NCBI RefSeq assembly: GCF_025370935.1
Contig: NC_133477.1
Coordinates: 16,194,186 to 16,258,185 of the forward strand
From: Choristoneura fumiferana
Taxonomy: Eukaryota; Arthropoda; Insecta; Lepidoptera; Tortricidae
DNA length: 64,000 nucleotides
Direction: 5' to 3'
Made by a program: the position numbers and the translations under genes
The notes under the pieces: generated by a model
Databases searched by the model: none
What the model saw: only the letters and a program-made list of their open reading frames with translations
Told to the model about the DNA's origin: nothing
Shown here: piece after piece, positions 35,927 through 48,208 of the stretch
How the letters are laid out: each line of letters starts with the position of its first letter
Numbering within the stretch: the first letter of the stretch is position 1

Positions 35927-36660
35927 AGTAAACTACTTTTAACTACTACAATGTAGAGTCTAGTTTTACTGGATTTTAATTTTAATCCCGCACCGTCAGA
36001 TCTAGTCGAAGCTCCACGTTTTCAGAGGCAGTATTTTCAATATGCAGCTATGGAAATTGAAAATACGTCTCATTACAAGTCGTGTAGATCCAGTGTGCCG
36101 GTCACGTTCGCGGCCCATTAATACTTGTGTGGATGCACTGTAAACAGTAAACACCCGAACTAACAATGTGTAGAACTTTGTGTAAGTATGTGCCTTTAGT
36201 TCTGACTATCAATTTAAGTAAGAAAAAACAAAAGACTAGTTGTCACATGAGCTTTCACGTCATAAGTAATTTATGTTTGCCCATGCTATCCTAGTTGCGC
36301 TATGAAGTTTAAATATCGTGTGAACTGTACTGCCCGATGATTTAACCAGATGAGCAATGAACTTTATAACACGTGTTCTTTTGTTTATTTTTAATTTAAC
36401 TAAAATAGATGGAACAGTATAATTTATTATACAACTAGATTTTACTCGCGTTTTCGCTCACATTAACTATTTACATCCGTCCGGCAGTTAAATTGAAATC
36501 CCGAGATTTTCATAGAATCCTAATTATTTTTATTTCTAATAACATTATATTCTCTTAGTTACATTACAGTTATCCAATACGATAAAGTAGCACCTTATAT
36601 ATATTTAAAGTATATACCTAATTTACAAATATACATACCTATCTACTTACTATTAATATT

Positions 36661-36937
36661 TTTTTTTTATTTGACTGAATGGAAAACGAGCAAGTGGGTC
36701 TCATAATGGTAAGAGATCACCACCGCCCATAAACATCTGCAACACCAGGGGTATTGCAGATGCGTTGCCAACCTAGAGGCCTAAGATGGGATACCTCAAG
36801 TGCCAGTAATTTCACCGGCTGTCTTACTCTCCACACCGAAACACAACAGTGCAAGCATTGCTGCTTCACGGCAGGATTAGCGAGCAAGATGGTGGTAGCA
36901 ATCCGGACGGACCTTGCACAAGATTGTAGCACCTGCA
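36661..36937 (-). mobile_element. GCAGGTGGTAGGACC retroposon, copy A mirror
   Basis: Counterpart of 14,363-14,641. The flanking inverted 36-bp segment and the CACGTG cluster are also mirrored, at about 36,950-37,005. Confidence 0.65.
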
Positions 36938-37471
36938 TAAAACAAATACCCGCACGTGACACGTGACTGGCACGTGAGGTATCCCATCTTAGGCTTCTAG
37001 GGTCCACTGAAAAACAGCATTGTGGCTTGCCGCAACAGAAATAAGTGAAATACCTATATAAATGCTTTTAATCTAATTTAATGAGTTTTAGTTTCAGTCT
37101 CGTTCTTGTACGTCGTTAAAAAACAGACACTTTTAATTTTCTTTCTCTTCAACACAGGGGAAGAAATATAATTTCAAACACTAAAAGTCTTTCTCTTCAA
37201 TGCTCTCTCGGGAAAGCTAACACTAAGTTTCCAAGTTTTATACTTCTACATAAAATTAAATCTTTAATTTATTTCGAAGAACTAAGTGCATTGAAGAATA
37301 ACAGTGATTTTAGTCGAAACCGGGAGAAAAATCCTTTTATTCAGTGAGATTTTGCCTCTACAATATACTTACAATTAGAAGAAGATAATTCGTAAGTCAC
37401 AAAAAGATAGTTTTTTTTAACTTTTAATTGCCAAGTTTGCCAAGACTTTGATTTAAATATTCACAGCACCT

Positions 37472-37850
37472 TCAGAAAAATCCTTTTATTACAGGATATT
37501 TTGATTGTAATCGTAAAATTCACAAAAGAAAGCCAATGATGCCTTTGCCAGTCACCACCCAAGCAATATTCCGTTCACTTTTGCAAGCTGACCAAAAATA
37601 ATCGCAACAAAATATTCAATTAAGTGAGCTCCATCCCACAATATTTCTCTCACGTCAAGTTCTTTTTCAGAACCGATATGTTTCATGATATGCCCATGAA
37701 ACTGGCCAAATCATAAAATGATATGCCCATGATCTGCCACGTCACTAGGCAAATCGTTAAACGGTGAGTTTTGAACGATAAAGCCATTCATGAAAATACG
37801 AAAAGGAATTTCGTGATCTGGCGGATTTTACGATATATATACAAGAATTG
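37472..37850 (+). mobile_element. Sequence flanking the right arm, with ATATGCCC-type repeat
   Basis: Outside the arm, 37,475-37,490 repeats GAAAAATCCTTTTATT from 37,326-37,341 inside it. From about 37,680 come CATGATATGCCCATGAAAC-like motifs and GATCTGGCGGATTTTACGAT (37,815-37,834). That 20-mer also lies left of the palindrome near 13,591, in the same orientation. So the same dispersed repeat family borders both ends. Confidence 0.5.
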
Positions 37851-39770
37851 CTCGTTTAAAGGTAATTGATAGATAAGCGTCCTAATTTTTTTTAAATGTT
37901 TTGTTGTATTCTATTAAAGTTATAAAATTTGTTACGTATCGACCTATAATGGTGGCCAGAAAATCACCTTGTATTTATTTTCCGAACTACTTTGACTTAT
38001 CGATATAATATCGAATCATAGACAATAAACATGTCGCGCTTGACGTTTATTCCCTACAAACAACAGCTATAACGTTTTTCTTACCGTTCTCACTTGGCAG
38101 TATATTTCCATTTCCTTTGGAAGGAATGTTGGTGTGGTCGGAGATGTCGTAAAAATAATATCCATTATTATAATTGGGTTGTACCACACGTGTGTTTCCT
38201 TCCTGACTGAAATAGTTTTTCTCGTTTCTGTCACTTAATGGGATTCTATTGTGAATGAGTTTCTAACTGTTTTAAGGTTGGATAAACAATAATATCACTC
38301 CAGTGATTTTGTGTATTGGTCAAAAGACTTTTGGCCAAATATAGATAGTATTATAATTTTATTCACCTTCCTATGCGACTCCTTGTAAACGTATGCAGTC
38401 TCTGTGTAGAGGTTCAGGCTGAAAACCAGCGCGATAAAGCGTAGTTCTTGGCCTTATTATTGTACGTACTGTGTATTTATAGTTTTTCTTATGACTAGGT
38501 AATAAGTGTTGGGCCTTTCTTTGAAATCACGCCTTTCTTACGGACTCAGGTCTTATTTAGAATACTACAGCTGTCTCGAATATAATAATACAGTTGACAC
38601 TTATATAAATTTCGAGAGAAAAGATCGTAAGAGGAAGATTCTTTTATTCAGATTAGTAACTTTTGTAGGTATTTGTTTTAACAGATGATATTTGGTTGAG
38701 AATAAAAAAATGCTGGGACCTAATCGTAGTACCTAGTGCAACGTTATGTAAGTAAGTTCAAGTGAATTGCGTTCAGTTTTGGTGTTGTATGAGACTTGTT
38801 ATCTTTAGATATCATTGATCGAAGGCTTTTAGTACGTAAAGGTACCAATGAGACTGGCGTAAAACTTTATTTAATTAAAAACAAAACTGTTCTATACTTA
38901 ACAAACTTACCTACATAAAATAAAAATAGAACCTAAAACTAAAACAAATTACATAAAGAGTACCTCTTAGGCAAGGTCCCGAAGATGCTGGCAGCGTTTC
39001 CTCTTTGAATAGCTAGGCTAATTCTTTGTCCGAGGAAGCTGCCAGCTCTTCGGTCACCTGTGACGTAGGTAAATACATTCGTATTCGTAGGTAAATCATT
39101 TTAAAACCTATCAAACCTCGTTACACTTTTCAAAGTGTTTGCTGGAACTTCCGAAAAAAGAAACTCGACCCTAGAACCAAATCGTCACAGTTCACTATTC
39201 TGTGAAACGAATGAACCTGTGACCACATCTTTTACTGTGATTTCCATAAGTTAGAAACACGAAAAGACTCATGACAAAATGACGCCAATTTATACCAAGC
39301 TGATGTAAATTGCTTATAGGATATCCGTTATTTTACACGCACGTGCCGCATATATTCAACAGAATTGGTATCCCAAGTGTACCTAGTGTTAATACTAAAG
39401 CACTAAATTGGAAGTGTAAACCGAAAGGCTGCCATTATGCTGTAAAAGCATAAAACACGAATTAGCTTAATTAAATGTTGCCATAAATTATACAGCGCAA
39501 TTAGCGAATACCTCGAACCTGTTGGAGAAGCAGTTATTATTTATATCAGAAATATGTAACACCCAGTTAATAACGACATTTAGGAGGAGTTTATAATTGT
39601 GGGTCATCAAGCTCTTAAAGCGGGGTTGTAACGGGATATCAATGTGAAAGCTATAAGTATACTTTGTTGTCTTCTGCCGTGATCCGTGATGTTTTGAGAG
39701 GTTAACAATCTAATATAAAAATAATTAAATTAACATTACAACTGAACATACTAACGAACACGAACTGGGA
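37851..39770. other. Intergenic, nothing firmly recognised
   Basis: A stretch near 38,960-39,060 (CTTTGAATAGCTAGGCTAAT, GAAGCTGCCAGCTCTTCGG) looks like part of a moderately repeated moth element, but no second copy is in the window. No gene supported. Confidence 0.35.
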
Positions 39771-39885
39771 GACGCAACGTTAAATCGACAACATCGCGAG
39801 AGTTGCGGGCAACCGGTGAATCCAATTGGCACAAGTTGTCGTTCATTGTGGCCTTCTGCGGACGTCGTCTGCTAGCCGATGATAA
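39771..39885 (+). pseudogene. RTE LINE 3' end fragment
   Basis: ACATCGCGAGAGTTGCGGGC, CAACCGGTGAATCC and GACGTCGTCTGCTAGCCGAT align by eye with 50,905-51,035. This is the end of an RTE-type ORF running into the GATGATAATT tail. Confidence 0.6.
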
Positions 39886-40461
39886 TTGTATTTGTCCCAT
39901 GCTACATTCATCAGTAGATAAATCAAAATTACCATCAAGATTATCTTATAGATCATTAGTTTTGATGAATACATCAATATGCGTAAATATTAGTCTTATT
40001 TTCATTCCATCAATGCGATTTCCATCAGATCACTCATTGAAATTCATACCAATCAACTCCGGTTATTACAAATTGTCTGATAATTGATCGTAATTAGTGA
40101 GGCGTGCCTTACCCTAAATTGATCAACCCCTATCAATTGAGCGTTAAATATGTAAATAACTTCGACGAAAATAGCGCGAGCCTGGCTGGGGTGACCATTA
40201 ATTAATTACAGCGTTTCTTACATAAACACTATGTTGGTTTACGATTACGCTCCTCAATATTAATTGTGAAATTGAATGTTTGGTCGTGCCTTCTCAATAG
40301 ATGGCGTTGATTGATGTTTATATTTTTGTAATGTTACCAGAAGAAGCTAACATAACTTGTGAAACGGAATAGTTGGTCGTAACGTCTCAAAAGCTACACT
40401 GAATTTAATAGCTAACTACTGAGTTTGGCTAGTTTTTTGTTTATAATAAATCAATTTTTAC

Positions 40462-40512
40462 TTCATCATCATCATCATCTCAGCCGTAGGACGTCCATTG
40501 TTGGACATAGTT
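40462..40512 (-). mobile_element. RTE LINE 3' tail
   Basis: CATCATCATCATCATCTCAG followed by CCGTAGGACGTCCATTGTTG, the reverse complement of the standard RTE 3' end. Only the tail is present. Confidence 0.6.
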
Positions 40513-41114
40513 ACAGAATATATAATAGTACTAACGTACAGAAGGGCTCGCTCCGCCCCGCACCGGTTCGAGTTACCCCACCCCTCAAGCGCAGATTGCA
40601 GGAAAACTGCAGGAAAGCAGTCGGGTGCGCGACGCGATGTATGTCGGCCGCACGGCACTAAGTTCGGGAGCAATCATTTTGCGAAATCGTAACGGTACCC
40701 TACCTACTTCCTTTTTCTAAATAAATAGTGATTTCTGAAATTAACGCGATTAATACATGACATAACTACCTACCGAATAATTCTTTTAAGTTTGTAGACG
40801 TATATCTATTGTAATTGAAAATAATAATGCTTAAAATACGCAAACATACACATTTTAAGTAGGTTTAAATAAATAGGATATTCTGGCAGAACCGGATAAG
40901 TGGACAATATTTATTTTTTATACGGTTTTGCTAGATAAATAAAGCAGAAAACATTGAGTATGCCTATGTATGTAACTTTAAAAAAAATGCAATTATTCTG
41001 TTTTGCCAGAATACCCTCGAAATAGGTAAGATTAACGATTACATTTATTTGCACATATCTAAGCCATACCTACATATGAGTACCTTTAAATGTCATTGGT
41101 AGCACTGAATTTTT

Positions 41115-41325
41115 GCAATAGTCAGCCCTGTGCAGCTTACGCACACATCGACGCGTGTACAGACATCGTCCTGCCTATGTAGATTCAAGAACGCGTATTT
41201 TGTACGGCGTGGCCGCCCTGTGACATAGGCCTCCCCCATAGACCTCCAGTTGCTTCGGTTGGCAGCGGCTTGCACCCACCATGAACCCGCAGCTTTAACC
41301 AGGTCATCCGTCCATCTTAATTTTG
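41115..41325 (-). pseudogene. RTE LINE ORF, C-terminal remnant
   Basis: The minus-strand translation contains LRWTDDLVKAAGSWWVQAAA followed by NRSNWRSMGEAYV, the conserved end of RTE-type reverse transcriptase ORFs. The usual QQW end and triplet tail are missing, so the element is truncated at both sides. Confidence 0.7.
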
Positions 41326-42537
41326 ACAATTTGTATTTACAGCCAGTTAATAGTAAAAATGACAAACTATCAAACACTTTTTGGCGTCTAGAATTAAACG
41401 GTTAATTCACTATTTCTAACATTTCTACTTAGAAATGGTACATCACAGCGTTTGTTTGATATGATCTCTGGCTAGTGGATCGATTCTTATCCTCTGTAAG
41501 TAATAGAGCCCACGTGAAATAAGACGCGGCCGTGGGCGGTTATTTATCTACGTAAGTTTACGAGCTAGGCTTTAGAGGAAAGTTCTGGAAGATACCCAGT
41601 AGAAAAGTAGTCTTGATGCTTGATGTGTCAATCCTTTCAAGTTTTTTTGTATGCTGGCTTGTATTTTACTATAATCACGCCTTAAAATTGATGATAAGCG
41701 TGTGACCTAAGATGGAGCACGCTTACCTGTTGTCGCAGTTCAACTTTGATTTAAAGACGGCCAAATTGTACCGCTTTGAAAACATAGTTGCAGTAAATCT
41801 CAATGACCCAGATATAAAATACGTGTTCTAATAAATACTTCATCAGCATAATGAAGTAGCTGTTCTTTTATAGACTATTGTCTTTAATATCCACAAGTTT
41901 TTTTTGACTGCCTGATACCACACGACGTCTATAGGTATGTATCTAATAGGATCATACTTAGTCTTTCAATTTGTGTATTGAACAAACCAAAACTTTCACC
42001 ACTACATTTAAATTATGGATCATTGTAACATTAAACTCATATTCATATAGCTCCTTCCTCGTCCAAGTCTTGTTGACTGTTCATACAAGCCCAAATATCG
42101 TAAAAACGAATTTTAACTGCATCGGTTATTTTAATTACCAAAAGCTCGTCCCCCTACTTCCGTAACCCTATCCCGGAGCAATTACCGTCGCGGTGAACGG
42201 ATAGAGTTACTAGGCTTACCAGCCACGACTAGCAGCGCGGTGAACGATAAATATTGTTATACATTGCGTGTCGTGCTAGTTAACTGCTGCGTGGTGGTCA
42301 TTTCCACCGCGCAATGAACAAATAAGAATGACAAAAGACGCGCATGGTTGGCCGGGGTGTTATGGTTTTTTGTATCGGACGTTGTCTATTATTGTAAAAA
42401 TTTAAACTGGATATGAAGTGACAGAGAAACTTTAGAAGAAGATAATTTACTATTCAAAAAACTGTTCATTAAATATCAATGTCATAAATGAGGATATCCA
42501 AAGTAAGCCCGAAGAATTACATATAACTTAAGTGACA

Positions 42538-42768
42538 GTTCGGGGATCATTGCTCAAAGAACTGATGCCCGTTGGGGACAATGTGTTTCTGAGTGACGGC
42601 AACCTATCGGAAGACGCAGCGTGGGTAGGCCTCCCACAAGATGGACTGATGACAAAGGTCACCGGAGTTCGATGGAAGCGGGCAACGCAGGACCGGTCAG
42701 TGTTACATCCTTTAGGGACGCCTATGGCCAGCAATGGACGTCTTTCGACTGACGATGATTATTAAGAT
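42538..42768 (+). pseudogene. RTE LINE 3' end, degraded
   Basis: Plus-strand frame with KVTGVRWKRATQDRSVLHPL (family TGxRWxxAAQDRxVW), then CAGCAATGGACGTCTTTCGA and CTGACGATGATTATT as tail. Small indels shift the frame just upstream. Confidence 0.65.
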
Positions 42769-43418
42769 CACAAAAGGAAAATTAAATGAGTTTTATTGAA
42801 ATTGCTATCATCTTTGATCCCGCCTCTAGAGGTAATTTATCTAACGCACTCGAAATCGCAATAGTTGTCGCTACTCCTTTCTGCCGAACAATATAGGCTG
42901 AGTGAGGATAGAAAAGGATGTTGAATGCGATCACAAGCACACAGGCCCTGTAATATTTTTTCTCAAATAAAATTTGAAACTGGTCATCAGATCTCTAATG
43001 GCGCCTCAATCTTTTAGGTCAGTGGGACTTCATAACTTCACAATTTTTTATTTCTAGAAGAATAATCAAGCTTGACTCGTAAATCCATCACAACTTGTTG
43101 ATAATAGTGCAACACTGATAACACTATCATTCCATAATCCACCTGACCTACAATGTTTTCGAATCCGCTTCAAAGGCCCGTTGCCATATTCTCCAAGATA
43201 TGATAGTGAGGACACAATCAATCAATCAGTGATAAAAGTATGACGCATGAGTCCCGAGAGACTGGTCGGCTGCGGTACTTATCATTTTACAATATCTGTT
43301 TGTACTTAACAGAGATATGTTAATGTATGTTATTGTACCCGATGCACAGACACCATCAAATCTGTTACTAAGATCCCTACAGGAGAATGTGCTCGCCAAG
43401 TGGCCAATAGAGACCGGT
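42769..43418. other. Intergenic, nothing recognised
   Basis: No supported coding, RNA or repeat feature. Confidence 0.4.
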
Positions 43419-44070
43419 AAAAGTCAAAGTCAAAGTCAAAATATGTTTATTCAATTTAGGCTATAACAAGCACTTATGAATGTCAAAAAAAAACTACCAC
43501 CGGTTCGGAAAAACCTCTGCTGAGAAGAATCCGACAAGAAACTCAACGAGGTATTTTTTTTTAAACAGATTTACATTTTTATTAAATGATATGTATACAT
43601 CCCAAGTACTTAACACAACTTTATTTTTAACACAGTAGGTTCGCTATTTGAAGGGATCGCTAATGCGGATCGGAATTATTTCCAAATGTCCCTGTCCATG
43701 ATATAATCATTAACTTTATAATACGCCTTTGATATTAATGTCTTCTTGACAATAGATCTGAATTTTGTATCCGTTTCATTTATAATATTTTTTGGAATAT
43801 TATTATAAAAACGTATGCAATTTCCCAGAAACGACTTTTTGGTTTTAGCCAGTCTGTAAGATGGAACTTTATGCTTCCCTGTGCTTCTAGTAGCCTTTGG
43901 CTTATCGACGTTAGTGGGAAAATCACATATGTTCTTCCTTCCATACATGATTATTTCAAAAACATAAAGCGACGGCAGGGTTAGGATACCTGTTTCCTTA
44001 AAAAAAGATCTTAAAGATTCACGCGTCTTCAAATTATAAATTGCTCTAATTGCTCTCTTTTTGCTCTAAA
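43419..44070 (-). pseudogene. LINE (CR1/Jockey-like), 5'-truncated, with 3' UTR
   Basis: Minus strand. From about 44,063 to the stop at 43,676 one frame reads the C-terminal region of a non-LTR reverse-transcriptase ORF. Recognisable pieces are RAIRAIYNLKTRESLRSFFK, ILTLPSLYVFE, SYRLAKTKKSFLGNCIRFYN and KAYYKVNDYI. In intact elements this part lies after the polymerase domain. A 3' UTR of about 250 bp follows, ending in TTTGAC repeats at 43,420-43,440. No active-site residues are present, so it cannot encode an enzyme. A second fragment of the same 3' UTR is at 49,606-49,685. Confidence 0.8.
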
Positions 44071-45222
44071 GAAGTAGGTATCTCGAAGGCAGCGACCATA
44101 GTGATGGGCAACCCTTAATTACCATGACCACTATGTCAAGTCAAGAGTGTCCGTCTAAGAAGAAGAGTTATTATAAGGCTACAGAAGGTTTCAAGTTTTT
44201 GAAGGAAGTCGTGTTTTTTGATTATTTTAATTCATATTGTTTTAGTGTATTCTTACTAGCTTACTTAGCTTTTGCACTTTGATATTGTTTTGTTGACAAT
44301 AGCTCTGATATTTCTTAGGATTTGGTCTATTCTTCAATGTATAAAGTCAAATTCATATCGACGAAGCCACAAATCCTTTGTATCTTATACATACTTACTT
44401 TACGTATATGTCATATGTTTCTATACGTATACTTAATACTCACTGCGGTTTAAGGAAACCCTCATGCTAATAAATAACCTTTTTAAATTACGGCCGACTT
44501 TCCCCAAAACAAAGGATATGTGCCAGATAAACAAAACATACTTTTTGCTTACTCAATTAGCATAAAAGGGCAACGACATACAATTACTACGCAAAAAAGA
44601 TTATTTTCCATAGAAATGACTCTGCAAAGCGGATGTTTAAATTAGATTTACATTCGCTCTAAATATGTTGGAAAAATATGTGATATATAACTTGAAAAAT
44701 GTTCTAAAAAAAACTATGGTCCCTAGTCCCATGATTACTAGGCTTATAAGATATCGTTTACAATTGTGTCACTTATGACTCAATCTGGGGGCATGGTAGT
44801 GCCAAGATAAATAATTAAGAAAACGGGGCTCTACATGCCTTTTCGTCAACCGTTTCGTCTCATTTTCAAATCATCATAGACACGTCCCGCGCAGATAACA
44901 CCAGAGAGCCCAAATTCACATACAAAATGCATTTAAGTTTCGTTGTGCTGTTAAACTTTAAATTTTATTGAGATCTAAAATACAACGATTTGGCCACTCA
45001 TGCACAAAAAAAGCAGAAAAATTTAGTAATCTGTAACTTTTGGTCTTCCACCCCTTTAGTTGTGTATGCCTGATTCGATCAGAAATTAAAGATATATTTT
45101 TTAAGCCAACCTACTTGTTATAGTGTTAATCAAAAAGTGTTAGTTGCCTAAAGGTAAACCAAAAATATATGGTTATTGTCAAGATGGCGCTATTATTCTT
45201 ATTTATATGGCAATAGTTCAGA
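44071..45222. other. Intergenic, nothing recognised
   Basis: No supported gene or repeat. Confidence 0.4.
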
Positions 45223-45350
45223 GGGCCTACTCCGAAATTCGAAAATCTAAGTTCGTATCGCACCGTCCCTCTCGCTCTCGTATTAAATAGTATAAGTGTC
45301 AGAGAGACCGCACGACACGAACTTTGAGTTTCGAGTTTCGTAGTAGCCCT
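45223..45350. mobile_element. Fold-back MITE, CTACTACGAA family, copy 3
   Basis: Ends GGGCCTACTCCGAAATTCG and GAGTTTCGTAGTAGCCC, with the central CTCTCGTATTAAATAGTATA shared with copy 1. Confidence 0.75.
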
Positions 45351-45560
45351 GTAGTATAGTCGGAACAATGACATCTTGACTTTTCTACAACGTTTACCTG
45401 TTAGCTCTGATGTTAATTTGGAAAGGTTTTGTAGTGAATTAGTTTCATTCCCCAAGCGTTTTTTTCAGTAGTTTATTATAAACATTATTTACAATGATCT
45501 GTTGTTGACTACTAATCGTTTTGGGCATTTTTGTTATTGTTCAAAGAAACCGCCACAGTG

Positions 45561-45652
45561 ACACTGGCAATAATTTATTATTGCCAGTGTAAGAAATTAG
45601 TTCCAATGAAATTCCGCAACATGGCGAATAGTCATATATTTCTGGTCAGGCT
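45561..45652. mobile_element. Damaged GGCTGACCAG-type element
   Basis: The right end TTTCTGGTCAGGCT and subterminal GTAAGAAATTAGTTCCAATG match the element at 15,367-15,762. A 13-bp hairpin (ACACTGGCAATAA, loop TTTA) sits at 45,561-45,590. The other end was not found. Confidence 0.55.
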
Positions 45653-46804
45653 TTATTTAAGTTTAACAGCCAAAGTTTTTACACAACACAAAGACCAAGT
45701 CTGTATAAAATGACAACTGCTGCCGCAAAATTGAATTAAATACCTTTTCCACCAATTTACTCGACACGTGGCGCCATTTTTAATCAAAGTAAATTAAAAA
45801 GGTTTCCTCAAACTGGCCGCTGCGACAATCCGAAAAAACAAACAGAGCCGAGAGGAATCTTTAATTGAGCCTCACTTAGTTCGTTTTATAATAAAAGTTA
45901 CATTAAGGTTTTTAAAAGTCATTTGTTTGTTTCACTGAGATTAAACATCGCATTAAATATTATGATAAAAAATATTTATTCGAATTGAGTTCTTTTTATT
46001 TTTATTTAATTTTTTTTTTTAATTTTCATCTGTTTAGTCAATTTCTAATGTTTTTTTTTGTAACATCATTTCATTAATACTAAGTAGATCAAAACATTAG
46101 TTTATAAACTCAACCACATTTATGTGTGGTCACCAAATGGGAATTGTTGTTGTGAATAGTAGTAAATTTATGTGATAGAGTTTGAAAACAGTGCCTATAA
46201 ATATTGCTCAAATCTCTTTGAAAACTACGTGAAAACAAAATTATCATTACTAAAATAATCATCCGCGACTCCAACTTTTTTGGTACTTATCTCTTTAACG
46301 AGCTATTGTTAATCTAGTAATTTTCCACGATAAAACACAACCATGATGTAAACTCAGTACGAGTATGTCAATTTTTTTTCAAACCCGTTGAGCTATTTTT
46401 CCGTGATATTTTTTATATACTTTAGTATTTCTAATATTAGTAGGTTTAGTCATAATTCTCTCCGATTCCTAACAACGTATATCCACGTGGAGCGTCATAA
46501 GCTAAGTCCGTGGGTGGGTTTCATACAAACAATGTAAGTTTCCGTATCGATATGAACCGAGCTGGCCCCAGCCTTAACACGAAGACAGACAAAATGATAC
46601 ACACGATAGCACAGGAAATCTAAACGTAGGCTGACAAGGGTTCATGTCTGCTGAGGAATGATGAGCCTGTGCACTTTTAAAATACTGCGCGGCAATAAAT
46701 CACATACTTAATAAGTACTTTAGAATAGAGATTCACGGATTCGAATAACTGTGCTAAAGTTTCGATATTCGATAGTAAGTATCGAACCAACCGAGTACTG
46801 CCTT
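45653..46804. other. Intergenic, nothing recognised
   Basis: AT-rich with several A/T homopolymer runs. No supported feature. Confidence 0.4.
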
Positions 46805-46996
46805 TTCGCAACGTAACGTTTGGCAACCTGTTTCATTTCGCAAACTCTAAAACTGTAAATATTTCAGGATTTATTTCAGGGCCATCGTGTAGAACCCTTT
46901 AGGTTAGGTTAGTTTTATAAAAATCCTGAAATATTTAGTTTCAGAAATATTAAAAAGTTGCGAAATGAAACAGGTTGCCAAACGTTATTCGCCGAA
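46805..46996. mobile_element. Fold-back MITE, GTTTGGCAACCTGTTTCATT family
   Basis: Left arm ACGTTTGGCAACCTGTTTCA...AAATATTTCAGGATTTA; right arm the inverse, ending GGTTGCCAAACGTTATTCG. The arms are about 75 bp with indels. A short TTAGG-like stretch (TTTAGGTTAGGTTAG) lies in the loop. It strongly resembles a very common lepidopteran repeat. Confidence 0.75.
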
Positions 46997-47703
46997 ACAG
47001 TAGTACGAGACCTTCTGTGGAACTTTGTCACACGAACGTCAATTTTCGCCCCACTTTAGGTCATAATCTTGTATGGCAATGCAATGGGTTTTTGTTTTCA
47101 TTAAGGGCAATGTTTTGTCATCAATTATTGATTGTGCTAGTCGAACTTCCAAATTGTATCCCATAGACATTAAGCAACACTTAATAGGTAGATGTGCCAC
47201 TATTCTACGGAGGTCACTTTATAATAATAAATAATTTATTTTTGATATCTGAGTAGAGATCATGACGTATTGTTAAATAAACTTCTCTTGACGTCTACGT
47301 AAATACCGTATATTTACAAATGCCTGTCGCTGTGCTGTATGTTTTCATATCGCAAATAAACTGTGCGTTTCTTCTCAGTGTGCTTTGGCTGTTCGTTCTG
47401 TATTTGGCCATGTTAGGGCGTAGGAGTCATGCTAGACCATGAACCGGGTACGATTGTTCAGATTAAACGCAGCCCAGATAAATACGATACTTAACTGTAA
47501 AACAATAAACACAGCAAAATATCTCATGCTTTCGCGACCTAATTAAATGAGAGCTAACTTCAAAAAAGCTTCCCTGAAATTAGCTTTAATTTTTATTAAG
47601 TATAGGTGTTACAAAACCACCCTTCACCCGGGTCTTCACTCGCATAAATTTTCGGGGCTTGACTAAATTCAATTTAATACTACTACTTGACTAAATTTAA
47701 TTT
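46997..47703. other. Intergenic, nothing recognised
   Basis: No supported feature. Confidence 0.4.
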
Positions 47704-47980
47704 TGCAGGTGGTAGGACCTTGTGCAAGGTCCGCCCGGATTGCTACCACCATCTTGCTCGCTAATCCTGCCGTGAAACAGCAGTGCTTGCACTGTTGTGT
47801 TTCGGCGTGGAGAGTAAGACAGCCGGTGAAATTACTGGCACTTGAGGTATCCCATCTTAGGCCTCTAGGTTGGCAACGCATCTGCAATCCCCCTGGTGTT
47901 GCAGGTGTCTATGGTCGGTGGTGATCTCTTATCATCAGGAGACCCACTTGCTCGTTTGCCATCCAGATGAATTAAAAAAA
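47704..47980 (+). mobile_element. SINE-like retroposon, GCAGGTGGTAGGACC family, copy C
   Basis: Starts at the same base as copies A and B, with the intact 5' hairpin GGACCTTG-TG-CAAGGTCC, and ends in an A-rich tail near 47,980. The only copy outside the palindrome. Confidence 0.7.
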
Positions 47981-48084
47981 ATCAAATTCAAATTCCCAAA
48001 ACTTACATCTTGATCTTCATTTAACTTAAAAAATAACGCCCATCCAAAATTGATTGTACCTATTTGTAGCAGGCACGGTCCGAA

Positions 48085-48097
48085 GGGGGGGGGGGGG
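48085..48097 (+). repeat. Run of 13 G
   Basis: An uninterrupted poly(G) tract, rare in this AT-rich window. Its length may be unreliable. Confidence 0.7.
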
Positions 48098-48158
48098 CTA
48101 CGCCTCTGCAAACACCCAAACACGAATATTAAGAGCATGTTGAGAGCTAATGCTATGC

Positions 48159-48208
48159 CGCGTTTTTCTTCGAATCTGTGGATTACCATAGATTCAAAGA
48201 AAAACGCG
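48159..48208. repeat. Perfectly formed small inverted repeat
   Basis: 19-bp arms (CGCGTTTTTCTTCGAATCT at 48,159-48,177 and its inverse at 48,190-48,208, one mismatch) with a 12-nt loop. Confidence 0.7.

Larger units (their letters stand above)
25556..37471 (-). repeat. Right arm of the 24-kb near-palindrome
   Basis: Reverse complement of 13,775-25,545. It is about 145 bp longer overall, with indels in both directions. Relative to the left arm it has an extra 78 bp at about 32,972-33,049 and a longer (TG)n tract near 29,206. It also has fuller SINE copies at 28.1 and 34.7 kb, but a shorter GTCC-type tandem tract near 25,880 and an outer end lacking about 60 bp. Confidence 0.95.
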
